Shown: positions 7,944-17,367 of the stretch, in pieces
Layout of the letters: each line of letters begins with the position of its first letter
How positions within the stretch are numbered: position 1 is the first letter of the stretch
Source of the DNA: Bacteroidales bacterium
GTDB taxonomy: Bacteria > Bacteroidota > Bacteroidia > Bacteroidales > GCA-2748055
DNA: 64,000 nucleotides
Direction of reading: 5' to 3'
Assembly: GCA_021738565.1 (NCBI GenBank)
Contig: JAIPBT010000004.1
Coordinates: 1 to 64,000, forward strand
Translations under genes and position numbers: made by a program
The notes under the pieces: model-generated
Told to the model about the DNA's origin: nothing
Database searches by the model: none
Seen by the model: only the letters and a program-made list of their open reading frames with translations

Positions 7944-9407
7944 TCATGATCCGATCCTGGGCTGATCTTCCTTGTCCTTATGGTACAGGTCCATTGCCAC
8001 CAGCATGGCTGTATAACCCCAGAACAATGCCGAAGCTTTGTCTGTATCCAAAAAATTATTAAGGACTCCATGGATGTAATAGGTTACCAGCCCTATCAGA
8101 ATTCCAAGCGAAAAAATCCTGACAAATCCTGACCTTGCCTTGAGATGCACCCTGATCCCGGTTTGAATGGTAGTTATGATTATGATCAGGATGCTCAGCA
8201 TGCCAAAAATTCCCGATTCAGAAAGCGGCCCCAGGTACTCGCTGTGTGCAGTGCCGCGGGTTCCTAAATTTGTACTTATCTCTGTGCGCTGATAAGATCG
8301 CTGGAACCTGCCATACTCGAACTGGTAGGTACCGGGACCAAATCCAACCAGAGGTCTCTCTTTCCACATTCTCAATGCACAACTCCACCTGTTGATGCGT
8401 TCAAGGTTCGACTGATCGTTGCTGATATTTGATATGGATTGTACATGTTCTGCAAGGTCCCCTGAAGATTTTTGCCTGTTTTCCTCAAGCTCCAGTATGA
8501 TCATTGATCTGAAAATAAAAAACAGAACAACCAGTCCTGCTCCTATCAGTGCCAGTATCTCAACCCTGATCCGAAGCCTGACAGCCACCCAGACAAGCAG
8601 GCCTCCTATCAGGCTTACCCATGCTGCCCTTGTGTATGAAAAGACAATTGCTGCTGTAAAAAGAATCAGTAAAAGGAACAGCAGGAAACGGAAGTTCCAC
8701 TCCCCCCGCTTTGTAAGTGCAAAAAAGGCAATGATAACAGGTATCAGAAATGCAAGCGTGGCGCCATAGGAGGTATGGTCCTTGAAAAAAGGCTGCATCA
8801 TGCTGTGTGCCATCATTTGATTGTCGAGACCATAAGCAGAATGCCTGACAATTGTATACACAATCACAACGGAAAAGGCTCCAAGATACAGCCAGAAGTA
8901 GCGTTTCATATTTTTCTGTTCCCTGAATAGCAGTACTCCGAGCAGGTAAAAACCGGTTATGAACCAGAGTTTTGAAAGAAAGAACTTGACTGATACCAGC
9001 GGATCGCTGCTGGTAATGATCGTAACTGCCATCCAGGCAAGATAGAAATATACAGACAATGTCACCGGGTGTCTCAAAATCCTCAGATCCGCCCTGTATC
9101 CCTTGAGGTAGCGCAAAATATACATAACCAGCAAAAGTGCAAGGAGGGGTTCGGTTGGCAGGTACATATCGATCCCAAGGTTTTCAGAAAAAGTACTAAG
9201 TTGCAGCGAAACAGGTGTAAAAAACACAACCGCAAGCAGCAGAAGGTCCAGCCTTACAAATGCCAGCAGCAGGAACAAAAGGATCACAGGCAGTAGCGGC
9301 AGGTAGAAGATCTCCAATGCAATCAGCACAGCATTGATCACAACAAAGCCCAGTGAAGCAATCCAGAACCAGACCGGCAGCTTATTTCCCTGGATCGATA
9401 GTTGCAT
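7944..9407 (-). CDS. O-antigen ligase/polymerase-family membrane protein
   Basis: A 487-residue polytopic membrane protein with about 11-12 hydrophobic segments and a large periplasmic loop between residues about 300 and 400. The family motif (RPLVGFGPGTYQFEYGRFQ) lies in that loop, and TRAAWVS lies in a preceding helix. This places it in the Wzy/WaaL (O-antigen ligase-like, PF04932) group that polymerises or transfers undecaprenyl-linked glycans. Polymerase and ligase cannot be separated by sequence alone. Its start codon overlaps the stop of the Wzz-like gene (TAATG), so the pair is translationally coupled, consistent with joint work on a surface polysaccharide. Confidence 0.85.
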   Translation of the reverse strand: MQLSIQGNKLPVWFWIASLGFVVINAVLIALEIFYLPLLPVILLFLLLAFVRLDLLLLAVVFFTPVSLQLSTFSENLGIDMYLPTEPLLALLLVMYILRYLKGYRADLRILRHPVTLSVYFYLAWMAVTIITSSDPLVSVKFFLSKLWFITGFYLLGVLLFREQKNMKRYFWLYLGAFSVVIVYTIVRHSAYGLDNQMMAHSMMQPFFKDHTSYGATLAFLIPVIIAFFALTKRGEWNFRFLLFLLLILFTAAIVFSYTRAAWVSLIGGLLVWVAVRLRIRVEILALIGAGLVVLFFIFRSMIILELEENRQKSSGDLAEHVQSISNISNDQSNLERINRWSCALRMWKERPLVGFGPGTYQFEYGRFQRSYQRTEISTNLGTRGTAHSEYLGPLSESGIFGMLSILIIIITTIQTGIRVHLKARSGFVRIFSLGILIGLVTYYIHGVLNNFLDTDKASALFWGYTAMLVAMDLYHKDKEDQPRIGS

Positions 9408-10381
9408 TAATCCTCTTTCTTAATCGAAAAACGTTGTCGAATGCTGTCAATAATAATAAGTACGATCAAACCAAACAGTACAGAGGATATGGTTGATACG
9501 ATTACGATTACGGACCGTTTGGGATAAGCTTTCTTTTCAGAAGCATACGCCCGGTCTATAATAAATTTGTGAGGCAGGTCCTGGATCGATTCTACACGTG
9601 CTTCCTGGTAACGCTGGCGCAGGTCAGCCAGCCGCTCAGTTTCATGATCAAGGTGGTTGGTAAGGGTGATAAAGGAGCCTCCATAGGCAGCCAGCGCCCT
9701 TGTCAGGTCAGCCATTGAGGATCCTCCGGATCTTCTCAGTGAATAGGAAATATCTCCACCTACTGTTTGCAGGGAATCCTTGAGTTGTGACACTCCCAGT
9801 TCGGCGTCCCTGTACTCTTTTTCCACAAGCCTGAACGCAGCCAACGCACGTTCCTTCTTCATTTCATTGAATACCGTATCCACCAGGGCAGCGATATCAT
9901 TGGCAATATAAGCAGCTATCTGTGGATCTGTATCAAGCACACTGATCTCAACCGACATCAGGTCTGTTTCACGAAAATTGATGTTCTTCTTGTATTTATC
10001 CGCAAGGCGGGTGTAGGGATATTTTGAAGCCGGATCAATTTCATAATGCTCCATCAGGTTGTATTTTTCCATGATCCTGATCCTGATCTGTTCAGAATTC
10101 AGTACCTGCAGCAACTGCTCTGCCTGTTCTTCCTCTCCAAAACCATATGCATCCTGGCGTCCCATGTAGTTGGACGACAACAACGACTTTGAAATTGATG
10201 CCCCCGTTGTTGGGAACATTACAACGGTTGATCTGTACCTCTCCTTGATCTGCAAGGAAATGATGATGGATGAAACGGCTGCCAGCAGCCCGATGATTGT
10301 CAGTATCAGTCTCTTTTCCCAGATGTAAATCAGCAGATCAACAGAGCTGAAATTTGTTGTTTTTTGATCCTTATTGTTCAT
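9407..10381 (-). CDS. Wzz/chain-length-determinant-like protein
   Basis: A 324-residue protein with transmembrane segments near residues 33-50 and 292-313 and a mostly helical periplasmic domain between them, the layout of Wzz/GumC polysaccharide co-polymerases. No Walker motifs are present, so it is not a fused tyrosine kinase. It lies 11 bp after tyrS and overlaps the start of the O-antigen ligase-like gene. The pair probably sets the length of a surface glycan. Only two glycan-assembly genes are present, so the main biosynthetic locus must be elsewhere. Confidence 0.83.
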   Translation of the reverse strand: MNNKDQKTTNFSSVDLLIYIWEKRLILTIIGLLAAVSSIIISLQIKERYRSTVVMFPTTGASISKSLLSSNYMGRQDAYGFGEEEQAEQLLQVLNSEQIRIRIMEKYNLMEHYEIDPASKYPYTRLADKYKKNINFRETDLMSVEISVLDTDPQIAAYIANDIAALVDTVFNEMKKERALAAFRLVEKEYRDAELGVSQLKDSLQTVGGDISYSLRRSGGSSMADLTRALAAYGGSFITLTNHLDHETERLADLRQRYQEARVESIQDLPHKFIIDRAYASEKKAYPKRSVIVIVSTISSVLFGLIVLIIIDSIRQRFSIKKED

Positions 10382-10392
10382 TTTTTAAAGTA

Positions 10393-11697
10393 TTAGCTTT
10401 CAACAGATAACAAGAAATAATTTTTTTTGCCTTTTTGAACCAGCAAGTATTTGTTATTGATAAAAGAACCACGTGTTAGCTCCAGATCAGGATCCGCAAT
10501 TTTCTCTTTGTTTATTGCCAGGCCGCCACCCTGTATCAGCCGCCTCAGTTCTCCTTTTGATTTGAATATGCCAGTATCATCGGTAAGAAGTGTCATGATG
10601 TCTGCCTCCATTTTATCCGCCTTTATGGTAAACCGGGGAACCCCTTCGAAGACGGCAAGGAACATCTCCTCGGGAATTCTTGCAAGGGTCTCGGCTGTGG
10701 CTTTACCGAACAGTATTTTTGATGCTTCGACAGCCATTTTATAATCTTCTTCTGAATGTACCATGACAGTAACCTCTTCAGCCAGTTTTTTCTGGAGAAG
10801 ACGCAAATGAGGCGCCTCCTGGTGCTCTGCTGTCATTGCTTCAATATCTTCCCTTGAAAGCATGGTAAATATCCTGATGTACTTTTCAGCATCCTCATCT
10901 GTTACATTCAACCAGAACTGGTAAAATTTATAGGGTGAGGTTCTTGCCGGGTTAAGCCACACATTCCCTTCTTCAGTCTTGCCGAATTTCCCGCCATCTG
11001 ATTTCGTGATCAGCGGACAGGTAAGTGCATAGGCTTCACCACCATCTTTCCTTCGAATCAGTTCCGTCCCCGTGGTTATGTTGCCCCATTGATCGGATCC
11101 TCCCATCTGCAGCTTACAACCGTACTCCCTGAATAGAAACAAATAATCGTATGCCTGCACCAGCTGGTAGGTGAATTCGGTAAAAGACATACCCTGGGCA
11201 TCTTCAGCAGTGATACGTTTTTTAACCGAATCCTTGGCCATCATGTAGTTTACAGTAATGTGCTTACCGATATCCCTTATAAATCCGAGGAACGAATAGT
11301 CCTTCATCCAGTCATAATTATTTACCATCAACGCACGGTTTGGGGCATCGGTCTCAAAATCGAGAAAATTCGCGATCTGTTTTTTGAGACATTCCTGGTT
11401 GTGCCGCAGGGTCTTTTCATCCATCAGGTTGCGCTCCTGTGATTTGCCGCTTGGATCCCCGATCATCCCTGTGGCGCCACCCACAAGTGCGATGGGACGG
11501 TGACCCGCATGCTGCAGATGTTTCAGCATCATTACACCGACCAGGTGACCTATGTGTAATGAATCAGCCGTGGGATCAATGCCGACATAGGCAGAAACCA
11601 TCTCCTTTTCCAACAATTCGCCGGCGCCCGGCATGACGTCATGGATCATGCCTCTCCAGGTAAGTTCTTCTACAAAATTCATCTGGCGTTTCAACAT
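10393..11697 (-). CDS. tyrS: Tyrosyl-tRNA synthetase
   Basis: A 434-residue class I aminoacyl-tRNA synthetase that charges tRNA-Tyr. The HIGH motif is at 48-51 (DSLHIGHL). The KMSKS loop is KFGKT at 237-241, the variant typical of bacterial TyrRS. Tyrosine-site residues are in YQLVQAYDY and [10 protein letters not shown] (about 177-206). A C-terminal S4-like RNA-binding domain spans about 365-430 ([17 protein letters not shown]). It sits 9 bp after cvpA and 11 bp before the wzz-like gene in one minus-strand run. Confidence 0.97.
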   Translation of the reverse strand: MLKRQMNFVEELTWRGMIHDVMPGAGELLEKEMVSAYVGIDPTADSLHIGHLVGVMMLKHLQHAGHRPIALVGGATGMIGDPSGKSQERNLMDEKTLRHNQECLKKQIANFLDFETDAPNRALMVNNYDWMKDYSFLGFIRDIGKHITVNYMMAKDSVKKRITAEDAQGMSFTEFTYQLVQAYDYLFLFREYGCKLQMGGSDQWGNITTGTELIRRKDGGEAYALTCPLITKSDGGKFGKTEEGNVWLNPARTSPYKFYQFWLNVTDEDAEKYIRIFTMLSREDIEAMTAEHQEAPHLRLLQKKLAEEVTVMVHSEEDYKMAVEASKILFGKATAETLARIPEEMFLAVFEGVPRFTIKADKMEADIMTLLTDDTGIFKSKGELRRLIQGGGLAINKEKIADPDLELTRGSFINNKYLLVQKGKKNYFLLSVES

Positions 11698-11706
11698 TAT
11701 ATTTGA

Positions 11707-12258
11707 TCAGACTATAGTTTTTTGCTCTTCATTGTCCCCTTCTTTAAAAGGCAGGTATTTTCTGAATTCTTCTTTCTTCAAATACGGGAAGACTGCAGGT
11801 GCGAATTTTGTAAGCGGTTCATACAGCAGTGATCCATCTATCGTCTTTTCATCAATGAAACCACTTTTTTCATTGGCAGCATCCAGTGGCATTAGGATAA
11901 TGCTTATTACAAATGCTGTAACCAGCAAGCCAAAAACCATTCCTGCAGCCCGGTTAACAATGCTTAAAGCCACTGCCTTGACAAGCTTGTCTGCCAGGTA
12001 TGCTGCCATGTGCACGATCAAAACGATCCCAACAAAAGTAACTGCAAAAGCCAACAGGTTCTGGTAATCGGGATTGATATCGAACCAGCGGTCAAGGAAT
12101 TCACCTGTGATCTGATGAAAACGCATGGCTCCCAGGATGCCCAGCACCAACGCTGCCAATGATGCTATCATATAAACCAGTCCTTTTCTGAAACCCCTGT
12201 ACAGGGCCCAAAGCAAAGGAATGACCAGTATGATATCCAGGATGTTCATTACATTCAA
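11707..12258 (-). CDS. CvpA-family membrane protein
   Basis: A 183-residue protein with four predicted membrane helices and the CvpA pattern (ILDIILVIPLLWALYRGFRKG at the N-terminus, written here as the family's DIxLxxxxxxxxxRGFxxG form). CvpA homologues influence envelope integrity and, in E. coli, colicin V production, but the biochemical role is unsettled. It is the first gene of the cvpA-tyrS-wzz-wzy run on the minus strand. The gap of about 180 bp upstream would hold the promoter of this run and of the divergent gene at 12437. Confidence 0.82.
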   Translation of the reverse strand: MNVMNILDIILVIPLLWALYRGFRKGLVYMIASLAALVLGILGAMRFHQITGEFLDRWFDINPDYQNLLAFAVTFVGIVLIVHMAAYLADKLVKAVALSIVNRAAGMVFGLLVTAFVISIILMPLDAANEKSGFIDEKTIDGSLLYEPLTKFAPAVFPYLKKEEFRKYLPFKEGDNEEQKTIV

Positions 12259-12436
12259 AGAATCAACAAAATAAGTAAATCATTTTCAATAACGGTGCAT
12301 ATTTAAAATGTATTGTGGCTAAAATATGGTTTGTAACCGGTTAAACGGAAGAAAAATCCGGCAAACAAACGATACAGATTAGGTTATTTGTATTGAAAAT
12401 TATATTTTTAAACTGACGAATGTTAAATCCAATGCC

Positions 12437-13102
12437 ATGGAAATAAAAAAATTCCGTAACCATTACGGTCTTGAGCTCATTACTGCTTCCCATGCAGGCA
12501 TTCAAACCGGGGACCTTGTATGGGACAGGCTTGTTTCGGCGCCTGACTTTGCTCATGACAACATGCCCAACACCATCCAAACTGCTTTCCTTGATGCCGG
12601 TCTGATCGACAGGCAGGAATTTCTTGATTTCGAAAAGGAGTATGAGGAAACACCACTGATTGCAGCACACCTTGCAGATACAAAGATTGATGTAAATACA
12701 GAATTACTGACAGAGCTGAAGCATCCAACACTCGGAACCATTGAGGGAAATTTTCAGCTGGATACCATCAGCAAATTCCGGTTTGGCAACCTGCAGGCCA
12801 GGGAAATGAGCGACCTATTGCGTGTGAAGATCGATCATTACCTGGAAATAATGCGGCGCAACAAATGGGAAGAATACGACGGAAGAATACGCAGAGTAAA
12901 CATGATTACAGAGCTTTACTATGGATCTATTAAACTCGTGGTTGAACGGTCCCTCAGCGGAAAGATGGATGCAGCGATCAAACAGTCGGCTATTGACTTA
13001 ATTGCCAGGGCAGAAGGCAGCAGGTCGGTAGAATACGAATTCTCCCATGAAAATGTGCCTTTTGCGATGCGGATCGAGAAGGTCCGCACCTTTAACGGCT
13101 GA
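12437..13102 (+). CDS. Protein of unknown function
   Basis: I do not recognise this 221-residue protein. It is soluble, without signal peptide or membrane helix, and acidic in its first half. A central block (about residues 108-165; RFGNLQAREMSDLLRVK, then LYYGSIKLVVERSL) looks like a conserved alpha-helical core rich in Arg and Glu. It stands alone: divergent from cvpA and convergent with the GNAT gene at 13152. Its length, codon use and the absence of competing frames support a real gene. Confidence 0.7.
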   Translation: MEIKKFRNHYGLELITASHAGIQTGDLVWDRLVSAPDFAHDNMPNTIQTAFLDAGLIDRQEFLDFEKEYEETPLIAAHLADTKIDVNTELLTELKHPTLGTIEGNFQLDTISKFRFGNLQAREMSDLLRVKIDHYLEIMRRNKWEEYDGRIRRVNMITELYYGSIKLVVERSLSGKMDAAIKQSAIDLIARAEGSRSVEYEFSHENVPFAMRIEKVRTFNG

Positions 13103-13151
13103 TTGCAATTTTTCCGTTTGCTATATATTCGCTGTTAATTGAATGATTTGT

Positions 13152-13637
13152 TTAAAGGTCCCTGGTCATAAACAATGTACATCCATAGTACCCTGTATCA
13201 CCCATTCTTTCGGGGATGTACCTAAATCCTGCCCGTTCGTACATTTTAAGTGCATCCTTTAGTTCGGGCAGGCTCTCGAGGTAACAGGTGCTGAAATCCT
13301 GTTCCTTTGCGAAATCCAGGCATTTTTCAAGCAGCGCCCTTCCAAGTCCCTTTCCCCGCGCTTCCTTTTTGAGGTACATTTTCTGAAGTTCGCAGATTCC
13401 TTTACCGGCACCCTTTAATTGCTGGATCCCTGAGCCGCCAAGCACCTCGCCTTCATATTCAACCACGAAATAAGCTGCGCCGGGTTTGTCGAATTCATCA
13501 AACAAACGGTCGATCACACTGTCTGAAAAAACCGTTCCCTGCTGCGTTGCTTCATAGTCAAGAAAACATCCCCGGATAATGTCCCCGAGTAATTTTTCAT
13601 CTTCCTCCCTTATTTCCCTGATAACATATTCTTCCAT
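13152..13637 (-). CDS. GNAT-family N-acetyltransferase
   Basis: About 161 residues with the GNAT fold: N-terminal YVIREIREEDEKLL and the acetyl-CoA binding signature LKKEARGKGLGRALLEKCL (R/Q-x-x-G-x-G/A) in the second half. It transfers an acetyl group from acetyl-CoA to an unknown amine. I chose the ATG at 13637 (MEEYVIRE). The frame is open further upstream, but that part overlaps the peptidase gene and does not look like GNAT sequence. The start lies 11 bp after the stop of the M14 peptidase gene, so they are probably co-transcribed. Confidence 0.87.
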   Translation of the reverse strand: MEEYVIREIREEDEKLLGDIIRGCFLDYEATQQGTVFSDSVIDRLFDEFDKPGAAYFVVEYEGEVLGGSGIQQLKGAGKGICELQKMYLKKEARGKGLGRALLEKCLDFAKEQDFSTCYLESLPELKDALKMYERAGFRYIPERMGDTGYYGCTLFMTRDL

Positions 13638-13648
13638 ACAAAAGATCG

Positions 13649-16279
13649 CTACAATAAAATCGCATTGAACAGGAGTTTGAAAGAGGCCTGGGTGGATGCC
13701 CTGAACTGTGGATTGAATCCAAAAAGAACGAGCTGGCCATCTCCTTTTTTCAGCCATATCATGGCACTTTTGTCCTCAATATGATCTTCACCGGCAGCGT
13801 AACCGCTCATCAGCACATCCTTTTCAGCGTAGGTGGCAATCACCCTCCTGTCCATGTCAAATCCCGGCAAACTGGTCCGGAACACAGGTCGGCCCCTGCT
13901 AAAGACACCAACCTCCACAGGCATTCCGATTGTCAGTGGATGGTCCTTAAGCAAACTGATCTTCAAAAGGCTACCGGGAATATACAATCCCTCTTTCCTG
14001 AGATCGGCAGCAATATCTGTAAAGGGCAGGCTGAATTCTTCTGTCACATCATCACCATCGTTCAATTTAAGGGTTCCTTCAAAGAGGGCTGTTGACTGCC
14101 CCCAGCTTATGATCACTCCGCCTTCTTCAATAAAATTCAACAAAGCCTGCAATCCTTCTTTGCCAATCCCTTTTGTATAATCAGGATGATAATTGCCCTG
14201 GTAATAATCTTCCCCTGATTTGTATTTTCCCTCCATCAACAGACTTTTGTTTTCATCGGGAAAAATAACGATATCATAGTTCTTCTCAATGTCGGCGTCC
14301 TTGATCTCATGGGGCCGGATCTTCTTGTATGGAATGTGGTAGGTATCAAAAATAAACCGCGTCCATCCTGCATCCATGTCATGGAAATAAGTTTCTATCA
14401 AAGCGATCCGGGGAACTTCCATTTCAACGGCCTGGATATCCAATCCTTCCGGAACAGAAATAACCGGGTAGTTTGCCTGTTCAATAAAAGATCTCACCTG
14501 TTCTGAATTCCTTCCATCCATAGAAATAAGAAAACTCCCTTTTGGTATTTGATGACCATTCATATCAATGTCATCGATCATTCTCCTCACCTCAAATCCC
14601 TGTTCAACGGCATTGAAGGCCGTCTTAAAGGATTCGTTGTAATTGGCAGAAAGGATAACCGCGACTGCATTCGTATCCGGTCTTTCTTTCATTGAAAAAT
14701 CACCCTCGATCAGTTTGATGTTGTTTTCCAGGTCCGTATCCCTGGTGTTCACTTCAAACGACTTCACGTACCTGTGCAAGGGCAATGACCAGCTTGTGAT
14801 ATCATAGGGCCGGATCAGTTCTCCTCCGGGAGTGTAATGGCGCTCGGGAAACTCCTGTTCTTCCATTACCTCCTTGATAAAAGCACGGAAGGGCTGTGCC
14901 AGTGGAACAACAAGGTCCGCGCGCCGATAGGCAATATCTTCAACAACCAATTCTTTTTGCAATTCATACACATCCACTCCGTGCTCCTTAAGCAGGACAA
15001 CCATGTTTACCAGTTCTCCCGCGTCGTGCTGTTCACGCGGCAGTATGTAATAATAGGGGGCTTCAGTACGTCCCTTTTCCACCATTTCACGGCAGAGGTC
15101 ATTCCTGAACTGAAGGATCTCCTGCCGGTAGAGCGAAGCTGTTTTCAAAACAGACAGGGTAGATACAGTTTCATATTCAATGATATCACTGAGGTGCCAC
15201 CAGCCTCCTTCCCAGGGAAGAAGCATGTTTACACTTTTTTCATATTCCGACAAACCCTTGCCTCCTGCCCGCAGCTCATTTGGCTCAATATAGATGGGGG
15301 AAGCAGTCCTGGCACTTGCTGCTTCAGTCAGAAATCCGATGACATTCTTCCATATACATGTCTCAGTGGATCCCGGCCAGTAATCGTCAAAGAGATAATG
15401 CTGGGCTACGCCTGCCAGTCCCTGTCCCGTAAGATCATTGGCCATATTGTGCCCGAACAGGCCGGCCCATGAATAAAGTTCCCCCGGTACGTTTTCAGCG
15501 ATCGGATCGTGGTTGGGCGGAACAAAAAACCTTACCCCCGTTGACCCCATCTGGTGTTTCTCAACCATCACCTGGGGAAACCATGTTAGATTGTAAATGG
15601 CCGCAATTGCTTTTGTATCTTCCTGACTGAGTATAACAAAATCCCGGTTGTTATCGTGTCCAACGTACTTGTGATATACATCCGGCAACGAAGCGCCATC
15701 GTATTTTGTTCCCTTGTATTTGTTGTAATTGTCCACCACCTTATCCATACCGTCGGGATTGTGATTGGGGACCATCATAAGGACCACATCGTTCAACCAT
15801 TGCAGCTTTTTGTCATCACCGGTAGTAGCAAGGTCATATGCAATAAGGGGGGCCGACTGTGCGGGGCCCACTTCCGAAGAGTGCATAGAAAGTGTGGAAA
15901 GTACAAATACCTTGCCCTCATTAATATATTGTTGTCTTTCATTTTCACCAATATCAGGATTCAATGCCAGTTCCCTGTTGATCTCCTTAAATTCAGAAAG
16001 CCGTTCAATATTTTTTTCCAGAGAAATAAATGCGATGTACATTTTCTTTCCCATGGGTGAGGTACCTATCTCTTCCAGGTGGATCCTGCCGCTTTTTTCT
16101 TCCAGCAGCTGCAGGTAACCGATCAGCTCATCATAATTAAACAGATTGCCATCAGATCCGGGTTCAAAACCGAAATAGGAGGATGGTGCCTGGATCTCCT
16201 GTGCTGTTGTATTTGAAGATGTTACAATGATGGCAACTGCAACTGCCAGCATCTGGAAAAAACTTGCTGTATATTTCAT
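13649..16279 (-). CDS. Secreted M14-family zinc carboxypeptidase, large form
   Basis: An 876-residue exported protein. The start at 16279 gives a clear signal peptide (MKYTASFFQMLAVAVAIIV..., cleavage near TTAQ). The frame extends 42 codons upstream, but that part is not signal-like. The M14 peptidase domain covers about 45-380. The first zinc motif is HSSE near 131-134 (H-x-x-E), NHNPDG follows near 170, and FLTEAASAR may carry the catalytic glutamate. A large C-terminal part (about 500-876) includes a class I glutaminase-like Rossmann stretch (EEGGVIISWGQS) seen in other long M14 proteins of this phylum. Its role is probably periplasmic or extracellular peptide breakdown. It is followed by a GNAT gene. 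Confidence 0.88.
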   Translation of the reverse strand: MKYTASFFQMLAVAVAIIVTSSNTTAQEIQAPSSYFGFEPGSDGNLFNYDELIGYLQLLEEKSGRIHLEEIGTSPMGKKMYIAFISLEKNIERLSEFKEINRELALNPDIGENERQQYINEGKVFVLSTLSMHSSEVGPAQSAPLIAYDLATTGDDKKLQWLNDVVLMMVPNHNPDGMDKVVDNYNKYKGTKYDGASLPDVYHKYVGHDNNRDFVILSQEDTKAIAAIYNLTWFPQVMVEKHQMGSTGVRFFVPPNHDPIAENVPGELYSWAGLFGHNMANDLTGQGLAGVAQHYLFDDYWPGSTETCIWKNVIGFLTEAASARTASPIYIEPNELRAGGKGLSEYEKSVNMLLPWEGGWWHLSDIIEYETVSTLSVLKTASLYRQEILQFRNDLCREMVEKGRTEAPYYYILPREQHDAGELVNMVVLLKEHGVDVYELQKELVVEDIAYRRADLVVPLAQPFRAFIKEVMEEQEFPERHYTPGGELIRPYDITSWSLPLHRYVKSFEVNTRDTDLENNIKLIEGDFSMKERPDTNAVAVILSANYNESFKTAFNAVEQGFEVRRMIDDIDMNGHQIPKGSFLISMDGRNSEQVRSFIEQANYPVISVPEGLDIQAVEMEVPRIALIETYFHDMDAGWTRFIFDTYHIPYKKIRPHEIKDADIEKNYDIVIFPDENKSLLMEGKYKSGEDYYQGNYHPDYTKGIGKEGLQALLNFIEEGGVIISWGQSTALFEGTLKLNDGDDVTEEFSLPFTDIAADLRKEGLYIPGSLLKISLLKDHPLTIGMPVEVGVFSRGRPVFRTSLPGFDMDRRVIATYAEKDVLMSGYAAGEDHIEDKSAMIWLKKGDGQLVLFGFNPQFRASTQASFKLLFNAILL

Positions 16280-16623
16280 GTCAATGTTGTAAGTTAATTT
16301 AATATCGAAATAAAGTTTTTGAGAAAAATAACCGACTAATTTAATAATATTTGAAACCAAAGCCGAAAAGCAGGACACAAAAACTGTAAGAAGCCAGATC
16401 TTCAATCCAACATAACCTTATCAGTTGCTGGTTGCTGGTTCCTTATATTATTTACCGTCTCACAGTCTCACCGTCTCACCGACGAGCGATAGCGAATGTC
16501 GGGGTTGCTGGTTGCTGGCCTTTGGCGTTGTAATAAAATATATATTTATATAGTGAGATAAATATATATTTCTTATTTTATATTTTTTATTCTATCTTTC
16601 CCGCTATTCGAATCCATGAAATT
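16280..16623. other. Repeat-bearing divergent intergenic region
   Basis: This 344-bp gap between the divergent peptidase and plsC genes has no convincing gene. It holds TTGCTGG tandem words (16424-16440 and 16504-16519), a GTGAGACG octamer array on the minus strand (about 16454-16480) and the second copy of the GC-rich hairpin (16479-16503). These are the same modules as near 1213-1277. A TATCTTTC box near 16595 is a weak candidate -7 element for plsC. Confidence 0.6.
16479..16503. repeat. GC-rich intergenic hairpin repeat, copy 2
   Basis: An imperfect palindrome opening CCGAC and closing GTCGG. It matches the reverse complement of 1213-1237 with three transitions. It is flanked on one side by GTGAGACG octamers and on the other by TTGCTGG words. 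Confidence 0.6.
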
Positions 16624-17343
16624 ATGCTGCGCAAACGAATGTATTCTTTCATTTCTGTACCTGTATTCGCAGTTCTGTATACCTATACGGCCATAGCTGT
16701 TTTCATTGTGATAGTCTTTTCCTACATGAGATGGAAAGGGGGTGTTTTCGCAGTAATGGGATTCTGGGCAAAATCGGTTTTCCCGATAATGGGGAAAAAG
16801 CTCAGGATCCAGGGCAAGGAAAAATTTGACAGAAACAGAAAATTCATTCTGCTTGCCAATCATTCAAGCATGTTCGACATCATAGCCATCATGGCATTTT
16901 TTCCCAGGGTAAGCTGGTTCGGGCGTGACAACCTGTTGAAAGTTCCCCTTTTCGGAAAAATGCTGCTTATGACAGATTACATTCCGATGACCATGGCCAA
17001 TATTCGCAATACAAGAAGAATGGTTGAGCAGCTTGTGGAAAAAAGCACCTCCAGGACCATAGCCATATTTCCGGAGGGAACCAGGACATTGAACGGTAAG
17101 ATCAATCCATTCTACAGGGGATTTATCTATTTGTTGCGCGCCTCTGAAACTGATATTTTACCGGTTACCCTCAACGGCTTTTTCAAATTAAAACCAAAGA
17201 ACAGATCGTATATAAATTTCGGGGCAAAACTCGAAGTGATCATACACGAACCCATTCCGGGAAAATCATTGACCCCACTTGAAGACAAAGAGATAGTCGA
17301 CAAGGTGAAATCAGTCATAGAATCTGCATCCACTGAATCCTGA
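16624..17343 (+). CDS. plsC: 1-acyl-sn-glycerol-3-phosphate acyltransferase
   Basis: A 239-residue PlsC-family acyltransferase that makes phosphatidic acid from lysophosphatidic acid at the inner membrane. The catalytic HX4D motif is H80-SSMF-D85 (NHSSMFD) and the phosphate-binding motif FPEGTR is at 149-154. A membrane helix spans about 15-35. It is the first of three close genes (gaps of 24 and 2 bp) with a lipid kinase and a HAD phosphatase, a coherent phospholipid set. Other lysophospholipids are possible acceptors. Confidence 0.9.
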   Translation: MLRKRMYSFISVPVFAVLYTYTAIAVFIVIVFSYMRWKGGVFAVMGFWAKSVFPIMGKKLRIQGKEKFDRNRKFILLANHSSMFDIIAIMAFFPRVSWFGRDNLLKVPLFGKMLLMTDYIPMTMANIRNTRRMVEQLVEKSTSRTIAIFPEGTRTLNGKINPFYRGFIYLLRASETDILPVTLNGFFKLKPKNRSYINFGAKLEVIIHEPIPGKSLTPLEDKEIVDKVKSVIESASTES

Positions 17344-17367
17344 AAAACAACCTTTTACCATTAAAAA

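Noticed and set aside
7944..10381. A complete O-antigen or capsule biosynthesis locus
   Set aside because: Only a polymerase/ligase-like and a chain-length protein are present; there are no sugar-nucleotide enzymes, flippase or initiating transferase nearby.
13638..13757. A longer N-terminus for the GNAT gene
   Set aside because: The extra 40 residues overlap the M14 peptidase gene in another frame and lack GNAT features. The ATG at 13637 gives a normal start.
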